Position numbers and translations under genes: made by a program. The notes under the pieces were generated by a model. That model searched no databases and was not told the DNA's origin. It worked only from the letters and a program-made list of their open reading frames with translations. 64,000 nucleotides of DNA from an uncultured Pelagibacteraceae bacterium. GTDB lineage: Bacteria > Pseudomonadota > Alphaproteobacteria > Pelagibacterales > Pelagibacteraceae. The DNA lies in assembly GCA_902530635.1 (NCBI GenBank), contig CACABC010000003.1, forward strand, positions 49,185 through 113,184. The letters run 5' to 3'. Positions 32,099-41,554 of the stretch are shown here, in pieces (the stretch's first letter is position 1; the number at the start of each line of letters is the position of its first letter).

Positions 32099-32983
32099 AT
32101 GTTTAAAGGTTCAATTGTAGCTTTAATAACACCGTTCAAAAATAATGTTTTGGATCAAGATAAATATGCATCCTTAATTCATTATCACTTAAAAAACGGA
32201 ACAAAAGGAGTAGTTCCGGCAGGTACAACCGGTGAGTCACCAACATTGGATCATGAAGAACATAAAAAAGTTATAGAAATTTCAGTTAAAGAGTCCAACG
32301 GAAAGATACCGGTAATAGCTGGAACAGGATCTAATTCAACTTCCGAAGCTATCGAACTTTCAAAACATGCAGAAAAATCAGGAGCTAACGGATTATTAAT
32401 CGTAACTCCATACTACAACAAACCGACTCAAGAAGGTCTTTACCAACATTATAAAAAAATTAATGATAATGTCGGCATACCAATTATTATTTACAACATT
32501 CCACCAAGATCAGTAATTGATATGTCAGTTGATACTATGGCAAGACTTTTTGAATTAAAAAATATTGCTGGTGTCAAAGATGCTACTGCAGATCTTAATA
32601 GAGTTGATGAACAATTAAAAAAAATGGGTAAAGAATTTATTCAATTATCTGGCGAAGATGGAACAGCCTTAGAATTTAATCTTAGAGGAGGTACAGGATG
32701 TATAAGTGTTACTGCAAATGTAGCACCTAAACTTTGTTCTGAGTTTCAAGAAGCATCTTTAAGCAAAAATAATAGCAACTTACAGTCCAAAGCAAAAGAA
32801 ATTAATAATAAATTAATGCCATTACACAAAGCATTGTTTATAGAAAGTAATCCAAGTCCAGTAAAATATGCAGCAAGTTTATTAAATTTATCATCGGATG
32901 AAGTTAGATTGCCTTTAGTTAAAGTTACAGAAAATACAAAAAAACAAGTGCAGAAAGCATTAAAAATTGCCGAACTGCTTTAA
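32099..32983 (+). CDS. dapA: 4-hydroxy-tetrahydrodipicolinate synthase
   Basis: [13 protein letters not shown]...[14 protein letters not shown]...[17 protein letters not shown]...YNIPPRS. Confidence 0.97.
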   Translation: MFKGSIVALITPFKNNVLDQDKYASLIHYHLKNGTKGVVPAGTTGESPTLDHEEHKKVIEISVKESNGKIPVIAGTGSNSTSEAIELSKHAEKSGANGLLIVTPYYNKPTQEGLYQHYKKINDNVGIPIIIYNIPPRSVIDMSVDTMARLFELKNIAGVKDATADLNRVDEQLKKMGKEFIQLSGEDGTALEFNLRGGTGCISVTANVAPKLCSEFQEASLSKNNSNLQSKAKEINNKLMPLHKALFIESNPSPVKYAASLLNLSSDEVRLPLVKVTENTKKQVQKALKIAELL

Positions 32984-33453
32984 TGATAGAGAAAAAATAT
33001 TCTGGCATCAAAATTGTTTCTCACAATCGTAAAGGTAAATTTAATTATTTTTTTCACGAATTAATAGAAGCAGGTATAGTTTTAAAAGGGTCAGAGGTTA
33101 AATCATTAAGAGATGGCAAGGCAAATATTACAGATGCATATGCAATTGACAATAAGGGAGAAATATTTTTAATTAATTCTTATATACCATCATATAAAGA
33201 GTCTAGCTACAATAATCATAACCCTCGAGATAGAAGAAAACTTTTATTAAACAAAAGAGAAATTAATAAACTTATAGGCAAAATTAACCAAGAAGGATTA
33301 ACTATAATTCCAACAAAAATGTATTTTAAAAAAGGAAAAGCTAAAGTTGAAATTGCTATTGCGAAAGGAAAAAAACTTTACGACAAAAGAGATGTAAAAA
33401 AAAAGAAGGATTGGGAAAGAGAGCAGGCCAGAATATTGAGTAGAAATAAATAA
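32983..33453 (+). CDS. smpB: SsrA-binding protein SmpB
   Basis: [35 protein letters not shown]...[11 protein letters not shown]...KKLYDKRD. Confidence 0.97.
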   Translation: MIEKKYSGIKIVSHNRKGKFNYFFHELIEAGIVLKGSEVKSLRDGKANITDAYAIDNKGEIFLINSYIPSYKESSYNNHNPRDRRKLLLNKREINKLIGKINQEGLTIIPTKMYFKKGKAKVEIAIAKGKKLYDKRDVKKKKDWEREQARILSRNK

Positions 33454-33455
33454 AA

Positions 33456-33986
33456 ATGATTTATATAGGTATTGGATCAAATTTAGATTCTAGCTTTGGA
33501 AATAGGTTTAAAAATATAGAACTAGCTATTTCTTTTTTAGAGGCCAATAAAATTAAAATATTAAAAAAATCTAGCTATTATGAAAGCTTGTCTTATCCGG
33601 ACAGGAAAAAGCCAAAATTTATTAATATCATCATCAAAGTACAAACAATTTTGCCCCCCAATGATTTGATGAATATCTTGATAAGTATAGAAGAGAAATT
33701 AGAGAGAAAAAGAAAAAATAAAAATGACCCAAGAACGTGTGATCTCGATATTATAGATTATAATAATAAAATAATGGACCTAGATTTAGATGAGAATAAA
33801 CTAACTATTCCACATATAAATTTAAGCAAAAGAGATTTTGTTTTGTACCCATTAAGGGAGATCTGCCCTAATTGGGTACATCCTATAACTAAAAAAAAAA
33901 TAGATGATTTAATTAAGGATTTAAAAAATTTAAATAATGATATTACAAAATTATCTCAAAATGATATAATTAGTTATGTTAAATAA
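33456..33986 (+). CDS. folK: 2-amino-4-hydroxy-6-hydroxymethyldihydropteridine pyrophosphokinase
   Basis: YIGIGSNLDSSFGNRFKNIELAI...RTCDLDIIDYNNKIMD. Confidence 0.9.
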   Translation: MIYIGIGSNLDSSFGNRFKNIELAISFLEANKIKILKKSSYYESLSYPDRKKPKFINIIIKVQTILPPNDLMNILISIEEKLERKRKNKNDPRTCDLDIIDYNNKIMDLDLDENKLTIPHINLSKRDFVLYPLREICPNWVHPITKKKIDDLIKDLKNLNNDITKLSQNDIISYVK

Positions 33987-35721
33987 TGAAGAATTAATAA
34001 AAAAAGTTAGATCTTATAATAGATTTTTTAATCCTGAAACTCTTACAAAAGCATATAACTTTGCATTAAATGCTCACAAAGTTCAAAAACGTGATTCTGG
34101 AGATCCATATATAACTCACCCTATAGCGGTAGCAGATATTCTTACAGAATTAAAACTTGATAGTGCAACTATAACAACAGGATTACTTCACGATACTATC
34201 GAAGACACAAAGACTACATATGACTCGGTAAAAAAAGAATTTGGTAAAGAAGTAGCTGATTTAGTTGACGGTGTTACTAAAATTTCTGTTTTAGAGGAAA
34301 AAGCAATTGATAATTCTAAAGCGGAAAATTTAAGAAAACTTATACTAGCAACATCTAAAGACATAAGGGTTCTTCTAGTAAAACTAGCTGACAGATTACA
34401 TAATATGAGAACGCTAAATCTAGTAAAGGATGAAAATAAAAAAATTAGAAAAGCTAAAGAAACTATGGAAATTTATGCACCTTTAGCTGACAGGATGGGA
34501 ATGAACAGAATACGTGATGAACTTGAAGATTTATCCTTCGGTATATTAAACAAAGGTGCAAGAGATCTAATTCTTGAAAGATTATCCTTTATTAAAAATA
34601 AAAGAGAAGATGTTGTTAAACAGGTATCAGATGAGCTAAAAAAAATATTAAGCTCAAAAAATATTGATGCAGAAATCACCGGTAGAGAAAAAACTCCATT
34701 CTCTATTTGGAGAAAAATGCAATCTAAAAGAATTTCTCTTGAACAATTAACAGATATTGTAGGATTTAGAGTAATTGTTAAAAGTATTAATGATTGTTAC
34801 ATAACACTAGGAGCATTCCATAACATATACTCTGCAATACCAGGAAAGTTTAAAGATTATATTTCAACTCCAAAAATAAATCAATATAAGTCAATACACA
34901 CTGCTGTTATTGGTCCAATGAAAAAAAGAATAGAAATACAAATACGCACAAGACCTATGCACGAATTTGCTGAAAGAGGTATTGCTTCGCATTGGAAATA
35001 TAAGTCAAACGAAAGATTTTCTGAATTGTCATGGAAAGAATATGATTGGCTCCGAGATCTTGTTGAAATAATAGAGACAGGCGGAAGTCCAGAGCATTAT
35101 TTTGAATTTACTAAACTCCAGATGTTTCAAGATAATGTTTTTTGTTTTACACCCAAAGGTGCTGTAATCAAATTACCAAAGGATGCTTCACCAATAGATT
35201 TTGCATATGCTGTTCATACAAAAGTAGGCGACGCTGCAATAAGTTGTCAAATTAATGGAAAAAATTCAGCTCTTCAATCTACTCTTAAAAATGGTGACAT
35301 GGTTAATATAATTACATCTAAAAAAAATTCTCCTTCATTACACTGGCTTTCTACAAGTAAAACCGGAAAAGCACGAGCATCGATAAGAAAACATTGGCAG
35401 GGTAGAATATTAAACAACAAATTAAAAACAAAACAATACACATCAACTTTATCTATTGATCTACCTCATAAACCAGGGATTCTTGGAAAGGTAAGTACAT
35501 TATTTGGAGTAAATGAAGCAAATATAGTTAATATTGAATTAACTAAAAGAAGTAAAGATTATCTACAATTTTTGTTTGATATCCAAATTAAAGATTTAAA
35601 AAGCTTTACAAACTTGATAAGTCAATTAAAGCAACAAGATTTAAAATTTACTGTAATTCGTCATAAAAAGAAAAAGTATGCTTTCATACAAAGAGTCCTT
35701 AAAAATTTTAAAAGAAACTGA
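33976..35721 (+). CDS. RelA/SpoT family (p)ppGpp synthetase/hydrolase, short form
   Basis: HD hydrolase (THPIAVADIL...GLLHDTIEDT), synthetase (VGFRVIVKSINDCYITLGAFHNIYSAIPGKFKDYISTPK...IEIQIRTRPMHEFAERGIASHWKYK), TGS, ACT-like C-terminus. Confidence 0.94.
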   Translation: MLNNEELIKKVRSYNRFFNPETLTKAYNFALNAHKVQKRDSGDPYITHPIAVADILTELKLDSATITTGLLHDTIEDTKTTYDSVKKEFGKEVADLVDGVTKISVLEEKAIDNSKAENLRKLILATSKDIRVLLVKLADRLHNMRTLNLVKDENKKIRKAKETMEIYAPLADRMGMNRIRDELEDLSFGILNKGARDLILERLSFIKNKREDVVKQVSDELKKILSSKNIDAEITGREKTPFSIWRKMQSKRISLEQLTDIVGFRVIVKSINDCYITLGAFHNIYSAIPGKFKDYISTPKINQYKSIHTAVIGPMKKRIEIQIRTRPMHEFAERGIASHWKYKSNERFSELSWKEYDWLRDLVEIIETGGSPEHYFEFTKLQMFQDNVFCFTPKGAVIKLPKDASPIDFAYAVHTKVGDAAISCQINGKNSALQSTLKNGDMVNIITSKKNSPSLHWLSTSKTGKARASIRKHWQGRILNNKLKTKQYTSTLSIDLPHKPGILGKVSTLFGVNEANIVNIELTKRSKDYLQFLFDIQIKDLKSFTNLISQLKQQDLKFTVIRHKKKKYAFIQRVLKNFKRN

Positions 35722-36259
35722 TGCTTTGCTAGAGGGACATTTTATTTTGTCTTCTGGGCTTCATAGCGACAGGTATGTACAGTGTGCAAAACTTTTAAGT
35801 AAACCCGAAAAGGCTCGAGACATATGTTTATCGTTAGCTGAAAAAATCAAAGAACAATTTAAAGATATTGATTTAATTTTATCCCCTGCAATAGGCGGAA
35901 TTGTTATTGGCTATGAAATTGGAAGAATCTTAAATATTGAAACTATTTTTGCCGAAAGAGTTGATGGAAAATTTAATTTAAGAAGAGGCTTTGAAATTAA
36001 TAAGGGAAAAAAAATTTTAATTTTAGAAGACGTCATAACAACTGGCAAATCCAGTTTAGAATGTTCAAAACTAGTAGAAAAAGCAAAGGCTGAAATTTTA
36101 GGTTACGCGTGTATAATTGATAGATCTAGTGGAAAAAGTAATATAGAAAAAAAGATTGTCTCTCAAATTCAAATTCAAATACCAACTTATAAAAAAGATA
36201 ATTTACCTGAACACCTTATAAATATAAAACCATCTAAACCTGGAAGTAGAATTATATAA
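35678..36259 (+). CDS. pyrE: Orotate phosphoribosyltransferase
   Basis: LKETDALLEGHFILSSGLHSDRYVQCAKLL...LILEDVITTGKS; overlaps upstream gene by 44 nt. Confidence 0.95.
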   Translation: MLSYKESLKILKETDALLEGHFILSSGLHSDRYVQCAKLLSKPEKARDICLSLAEKIKEQFKDIDLILSPAIGGIVIGYEIGRILNIETIFAERVDGKFNLRRGFEINKGKKILILEDVITTGKSSLECSKLVEKAKAEILGYACIIDRSSGKSNIEKKIVSQIQIQIPTYKKDNLPEHLINIKPSKPGSRII

Positions 36260-36984
36260 TGAGTTCAGTAAGATTGGGTGTCAATATAGACCATGTCGCA
36301 ACAGTTAGAAATGCAAGAGGGGAGAGTTACCCAGAACCACTAAGAGCAGCGTTGTTGGCCCAAAAGTATGGAGCAGACTCTGTTACAATTCATTTAAGAG
36401 AAGATAGAAGACATATAATTGACAAAGATCTCAAAGAAATAAAGAAAAAATTAAAAATTCCATTAAATTTAGAAATTGCTCCTACTAAAGAGATGTTAAA
36501 TATTTCATTAAAACACAAACCTGATTTCGTTTGTATAGTTCCAGAAAAAAGAAGCGAAATAACTACAGAGGGGGGGTTAAATATTAAAAAAAATTTTAAT
36601 CTTATTAAAAAAATAATATACAAACTTAAAAAAAAAAATATAAGAATTAGTTTATTTATTGAGCCTAATATTTCAGATATAAAAAATTCTAGCTATTTAA
36701 ACGCTGACTGCATAGAAATACATACAGGAAAATTTTGTAATCTTCACAATAAAAAAAAAGATATCAAAAAAGAGCTTAAAAAAATTAAAAATGCAATTAA
36801 TTTTGCAAATAGAATTGGTCTAGAGGTCCATGTAGGACACGGCATAACATTTTCGTCAGCTAAAATTTTATCAAATATTAATGGTATAAAAGAGTTTAAT
36901 ATTGGACATTTTTTAATTGGGGAGTCAATATTTATAGGTATTAAAAATTCTATAAAGAAATTTAAAAAAATAATAAAAAAATGA
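36259..36984 (+). CDS. pdxJ: Pyridoxine 5'-phosphate synthase
   Basis: RLGVNIDHVATVRNARGESYPEPLRAA...VTIHLREDRRHI...VHVGHGI. Confidence 0.96.
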   Translation: MSSVRLGVNIDHVATVRNARGESYPEPLRAALLAQKYGADSVTIHLREDRRHIIDKDLKEIKKKLKIPLNLEIAPTKEMLNISLKHKPDFVCIVPEKRSEITTEGGLNIKKNFNLIKKIIYKLKKKNIRISLFIEPNISDIKNSSYLNADCIEIHTGKFCNLHNKKKDIKKELKKIKNAINFANRIGLEVHVGHGITFSSAKILSNINGIKEFNIGHFLIGESIFIGIKNSIKKFKKIIKK

Positions 36985-37367
36985 ATATATTTGGTATAGG
37001 CACAGATATTATTAATATAAAAAGAATTAAAAAAGCTTTAAGAAAAAATAATCAAACATTTAAAAAAAGAATTTTTACTACTTCAGAAATAAAAATGTGT
37101 GAAAAGCGTGTTAACAAAACAGAGTGTTTTGCTAAACGTTTTGCTGCAAAAGAAGCACTTTTTAAGGCTGTAGGTTTGCCAAAAAAATTACAGTTTAATG
37201 ATGTCCAAATAACAAATACACAATCAGGCACTCCTAAATTTATTATAAAAGGCACTTCATTAAAGAATCTAAAAAAACTATTTAAAAATAGGAAATTCAA
37301 AATTCATTTATCTTTGTCAGATGATAAACCTTGGGCCATTGCTACAGTAATAATATTTATATATTAA
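36981..37367 (+). CDS. acpS: Holo-[acyl-carrier-protein] synthase
   Basis: GIGTDIINIKRIKKAL...FAKRFAAKEALFKAVG...HLSLSDD. Confidence 0.95.
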   Translation: MNIFGIGTDIINIKRIKKALRKNNQTFKKRIFTTSEIKMCEKRVNKTECFAKRFAAKEALFKAVGLPKKLQFNDVQITNTQSGTPKFIIKGTSLKNLKKLFKNRKFKIHLSLSDDKPWAIATVIIFIY

Positions 37368-37368
37368 A

Positions 37369-38097
37369 ATGATAAAAAAAATAATTGATAATTTAAAAAC
37401 TTTATTTATAGCCTTAATTATTGCTGTTATTATTAGATCATTACTCTTTCAACCTTTCTATATTCCATCATCATCAATGGAACCGACTTTATTAGTTGGA
37501 GATAGAATTTTTGTATCAAAATACACTTATGGTTACACTAAGCATTCTTTTCCATTTAGTCCTCCGATTTTTAAAAATAGAATATTTAATTCCAAACCAA
37601 ATTATGGTGACCTTATTGTTTTTAAGACACCGACAGATAATAGAACAGATTTTATTAAAAGATTAATCGGTCTTCCTGGCGATACTGTTCAATTTGTAGA
37701 TGGTAATTTAATAATTAACAAAAAGAAAAATATGAAAAATCTAATCATGATCAATGATAATATAATGTGCGCAGGTAAAGACATAGAAGTTAATGCTTTT
37801 GAGGAGGAATTACCCAATAAGAAAAAACATAATGTTGTTTATAACAAAGTTGGAAGTATGAAAAATTCAGATATTTACGTTGTGCCTGATGATCATTATT
37901 TTTTTTTAGGTGATAATAGAGACTGTTCCAGTGATAGTAGATTTTTAAATAATGTTGGTTATGTGCATGAAAATAATTTAGTAGGAAAAGCAAGGATGAT
38001 TTTTTTTTCCAATGATTCAAATGAAGGAAGTATTTTTAAATTTTGGAATTGGGGAGATACAATGAGATTTTCGAGATTTTTTAAAACATTAAAATGA
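37369..38097 (+). CDS. lepB: Signal peptidase I
   Basis: YIPSSSMEPTLLVGDRIFVSKYTYG...KRLIGLPGDTVQF...FFLGDNRDCSSDSR. Confidence 0.96.
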   Translation: MIKKIIDNLKTLFIALIIAVIIRSLLFQPFYIPSSSMEPTLLVGDRIFVSKYTYGYTKHSFPFSPPIFKNRIFNSKPNYGDLIVFKTPTDNRTDFIKRLIGLPGDTVQFVDGNLIINKKKNMKNLIMINDNIMCAGKDIEVNAFEEELPNKKKHNVVYNKVGSMKNSDIYVVPDDHYFFLGDNRDCSSDSRFLNNVGYVHENNLVGKARMIFFSNDSNEGSIFKFWNWGDTMRFSRFFKTLK

Positions 38098-38762
38098 AAA
38101 ATTATATAAAAAAAATTGAGCAAATTATTCAGATTAGATTCAATAATAAGGAATTACTATCCAAAAGTTTCATTCATAAAAGCTATAATAAAAAAGTAAA
38201 TAATGAAAAGCTAGAATTTTTAGGTGATCGAGTTATAGGATTGATAATATCAAAAAAATTATTAAATATGTTTCCAAATGAAAATGAGGGTATCATAGAT
38301 AAAAAGTTTGCTAATCTAGTTAATAAGGATACATGTGCAAATGTTGCAAAGAATTTAAACTTAAAACAATTTATTAAGACAGGAAAATCATACAATAATT
38401 TAACAAATACTCACACAAAAGTATTGAGTGATACCTGCGAAGCATTAGTAGGAGCAATATACTTGGACCAGGGATTTATAAATGTTGAAAAATTCATTTT
38501 AAATAATTGGAATATATTTTTAGCAAATTCTTACAATACTAAAATAGATCCAAAAACAAAACTTCAGGAGTTTTCTCTTAAAAAATTTAAAAAGCTGCCA
38601 ATTTATAAAACTTTTAAGAAAACAGGACCTAATCATAATCCAATATTTAAGGTTCAGGTTCAAATACAAGATTCTTATAAATTTATTGGATATGGGAATT
38701 CAAAAAAAAATGCAGAACAAGATGCCGCACTTAAATTAATTCACAACTTAAGCATCAAATAA
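38094..38762 (+). CDS. rnc: Ribonuclease III
   Basis: NEKLEFLGDRVIGLIIS...LSDTCEALVGAIYLDQGF...dsRBD. Confidence 0.95.
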   Translation: MKNYIKKIEQIIQIRFNNKELLSKSFIHKSYNKKVNNEKLEFLGDRVIGLIISKKLLNMFPNENEGIIDKKFANLVNKDTCANVAKNLNLKQFIKTGKSYNNLTNTHTKVLSDTCEALVGAIYLDQGFINVEKFILNNWNIFLANSYNTKIDPKTKLQEFSLKKFKKLPIYKTFKKTGPNHNPIFKVQVQIQDSYKFIGYGNSKKNAEQDAALKLIHNLSIK

Positions 38763-38764
38763 TT

Positions 38765-39445
38765 ATGAATTGGCAGGATGAAGGATTTATTTTATCAAAA
38801 AGAAAATTTAAAGAAAACGCTATTATTTTAGAAGTATTTACAAATAAATTCGGTAAAGTAAATGGCATTGTTTATGGAGGAACCTCAAGAAAAGTTAAAA
38901 ATTATCTTCAGCTATCAAATAAAATATTTCTAGTCTACAATTCAAAAAATGAAAATAGAATAGGATATTTTAAAACTGAGCTTGTTGAGGCCATTGCTCC
39001 AAAATATTTTGATAATAAAAAAAAAATACTTTGTCTTAATTCAGTTTCCTCTTTGTTAAAAACACTTTTACCTGAAAATCAATCATATAAAAATATTTAC
39101 GAATCTTTAGTTAATTTTTTAAATCTACTTGATTCAAATAATTGGCTATCTCATTATTTAAACTGGGAAATAAATCTTATTAAAAATTTAGGATTTGGTT
39201 TTGATACTGAGAGTTTTGAAAAATTAAATCCAAAAAACATTATAGATTTTAATATAGATAATATTGAATATAAAATACCAACATTTTTAATTCGTCAGAA
39301 ATATGATAATGTTAGCAATGAAGAGCTTTTCTCTGCATTAACCTTTTCCAGGTCATTAATGGAGAATAAATTTTTTATTCCTAATAATATTAAATTCCCC
39401 AATTCAAGAAGATTATTAGAAAATAAATTTTTAGTAGTTAATTAG
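38765..39445 (+). CDS. recO: DNA repair protein RecO
   Basis: MNWQDEGFILSKRKFKENAIILEVFTNKFGKVNGIVYGGTSRK; follows rnc. Confidence 0.88.
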   Translation: MNWQDEGFILSKRKFKENAIILEVFTNKFGKVNGIVYGGTSRKVKNYLQLSNKIFLVYNSKNENRIGYFKTELVEAIAPKYFDNKKKILCLNSVSSLLKTLLPENQSYKNIYESLVNFLNLLDSNNWLSHYLNWEINLIKNLGFGFDTESFEKLNPKNIIDFNIDNIEYKIPTFLIRQKYDNVSNEELFSALTFSRSLMENKFFIPNNIKFPNSRRLLENKFLVVN

Positions 39446-40430
39446 AGATTTTTTTAGCAATATCTAAAGCAAAGTATGTAACTATAGCTGCTGCACCTGA
39501 TCTTTTAAAAGATATCAAACTTTCAATAGCTGCATCTTTGTTTAAGATACCTTTATTCACAGAGTTAATTATCATGCTGTACTCACCTGATACTTGATAC
39601 ACAAAAACAGGAATTTTAAAATTTTGTTTAACTGATTTTACTATATCAAGATAAGGTAGGCCTGGTTTTATCATGACAAAATCAGCACCTTCTTTAATAT
39701 CTAATGCAACTTCACGTAATGCTTCATTTGAATTTTTATAATCCATTTGGTAAGTTTTTTTATTAATGCTAGATTTTTGTTTTGATCCTATTGCATCTCT
39801 AAATGGTCCATAAAAATTTGATGCGTATTTTGCTGCATAAGATAATATCTGAACATTCTTAAAATTTTTTTTATCTAATGTTTTTCTGATTACTCCGATT
39901 CTTCCGTCCATCATATCTGAAGGAGCTATAACATCACAACCCATTTCGGCCTGAAGTATTGCTTGTTCGGATAAGATTTTAATTGTTTCATCATTCATTA
40001 TTTCTTTCTTTCTCAAAATTCCATCATGACCATGATTTGTATAAGGATCTAAAGCTACATCCGCCATAACACCGATATTAGGGTTATTTTTTTTAATTTT
40101 TCTTATTGTTCTACACACAATATTATTTTCGTTTAAAGCCTCACTACCAAAAGAATTTTTTTTCCTTGAAGGTGTATTTGGAAAAACTGCTACCAAAGGG
40201 ATATCCAATTTGCTTGCTTTATTTATAATAGAATCTATTTTATCAACAGAATATTTCATTACACCAGGCATAGATTTAATTTTCTCAACTTTATTTTTCC
40301 CTTCAGTAACAAAAATTGGAAGTATTAGATCACTGACTGTGAGGTTATTTTCCTCCACTAGTCTTCTGCTCCACTCAGATTTGCGATTCCTTCTCAATCT
40401 TAAGCTAGGATATTTACCAAAAATCTTCAT
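39438..40430 (-). CDS. hemB: Delta-aminolevulinic acid dehydratase (porphobilinogen synthase)
   Basis: RRNRKSEWSRRLVEENNLTVSDLILPIFVTEG...DVALDPYTNHGHDGIL...VMIKPGLPYLD. Confidence 0.96.
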   Translation of the reverse strand: MKIFGKYPSLRLRRNRKSEWSRRLVEENNLTVSDLILPIFVTEGKNKVEKIKSMPGVMKYSVDKIDSIINKASKLDIPLVAVFPNTPSRKKNSFGSEALNENNIVCRTIRKIKKNNPNIGVMADVALDPYTNHGHDGILRKKEIMNDETIKILSEQAILQAEMGCDVIAPSDMMDGRIGVIRKTLDKKNFKNVQILSYAAKYASNFYGPFRDAIGSKQKSSINKKTYQMDYKNSNEALREVALDIKEGADFVMIKPGLPYLDIVKSVKQNFKIPVFVYQVSGEYSMIINSVNKGILNKDAAIESLISFKRSGAAAIVTYFALDIAKKISN

Positions 40431-40506
40431 TTTTTAATCCTTTTAACTTTTTTTAATGCGACAAATATATTATTATAATCTCAAAAAAAAGTGTAATAAC
40501 TATATT

Positions 40507-41103
40507 ATGTCCAATACAAACATTTTTAATGATTTCTATCAAGTACCCGATTTAAAATTTGATATTAATAAATTAAAACTTGATCTTAGCAAAGTTTTAA
40601 AAAATTCTAAATATCAAACCTTAGGCATAACAAATTTTCACGCTATACCGATGAACAAAATTCCAGGTGATGATAGCTCAACACAGGGACATAATGTGAG
40701 AGGAGTTTATTGGACAAAACCTGATGAAACAGGAAAAGAAGTCGAAAGAGATCAACCAATAGATGAGTCAAAATATACTGAAATTGTAAAAGACTTTAAA
40801 AATACATATTTTGAGGAAGTATATAACACTCTTAGAAAGAAATTTAAACTTGGTAGAGTTAGATTATTACTTAAGGAACCTAGATCAACACTTAGTTGGC
40901 ATAAAGATCCAGAGCCAAGATTGCATGTACCTATTATTACTAATCCCGGATGTAAAATGGTGATAGAAGATGTTGCAAAACATATGCCAGCAGATGGAAA
41001 AGTTTGGATTACAAACAACACAAGATATCATAACTTCTTTAATGGAGGCGAGCAGAATAGAATCCATATTGTTGCCTGTATGTTGGAAGATAGATTTAAT
41101 TAA
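40507..41103 (+). CDS. Aspartyl/asparaginyl beta-hydroxylase-like 2OG-Fe(II) oxygenase (start corrected to MSNTNIF)
   Basis: WHKDPEPRLHVPIITNPGCKMVIED...NNTRYHNFFNGGEQNRIHIV fits HxD...H jelly-roll pattern. Confidence 0.7.
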   Translation: MSNTNIFNDFYQVPDLKFDINKLKLDLSKVLKNSKYQTLGITNFHAIPMNKIPGDDSSTQGHNVRGVYWTKPDETGKEVERDQPIDESKYTEIVKDFKNTYFEEVYNTLRKKFKLGRVRLLLKEPRSTLSWHKDPEPRLHVPIITNPGCKMVIEDVAKHMPADGKVWITNNTRYHNFFNGGEQNRIHIVACMLEDRFN

Positions 41104-41541
41104 TTGAAATTGTTATTTAAAAAAATATCTTTAGCTTCAGATCATGCAGGTTTTAAATTAAAAGAAAAAATAAAAAAAAATCTAAAAAAAAAGAAATTTA
41201 CCGTCGTAGATTTAGGCCCTAAAACAGACAGCTCAGTAGATTACCCTGATTTTGCTAAAAAAGTAGCTAGAAGCGTAGCATCAAAAAAAAGTAATATAGG
41301 CATTTTGGTTTGTGGATCAGGCACCGGAATGGCTATGTCGGCTAATAAAATCAAAAAAATAAGAGCTGCTGTTTGTTATAATAGGGCCTCAACTAGTTTG
41401 TCTAGAAAGCATAATAATGCTAATATACTTGCATTAGGATCAAGATTAACTAATAAATCAACTGCTTTAAAATTAGTTAATATTTTTCTTAATACAAAAT
41501 TCGAAGGTGGAAGACATCTTAGAAGAGTAAAGAAAGTATAA
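41104..41541 (+). CDS. rpiB: Ribose-5-phosphate isomerase B (TTG start)
   Basis: [15 protein letters not shown]...[38 protein letters not shown]. Confidence 0.94.
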   Translation: MKLLFKKISLASDHAGFKLKEKIKKNLKKKKFTVVDLGPKTDSSVDYPDFAKKVARSVASKKSNIGILVCGSGTGMAMSANKIKKIRAAVCYNRASTSLSRKHNNANILALGSRLTNKSTALKLVNIFLNTKFEGGRHLRRVKKV

Positions 41542-41554
41542 AAGTTTATTTATT

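Noticed and set aside
32059-32139. N-terminal 27 residues of the 806-aa SLT ORF as listed in the track
   Set aside because: Would place the start inside dapA and ahead of a clear signal peptide; start moved to 32058.
40456-40506. First 17 residues of the 215-aa ORF upstream of MSNTNIF
   Set aside because: Segment is intergenic-like and contains a TATAAT box; start at 40507 is more plausible.
41542-41554. Glycine riboswitch upstream of glyA, considered because such elements regulate glycine/serine genes in related bacteria
   Set aside because: Only 13 nt separate rpiB and glyA, so there is no room for an aptamer.
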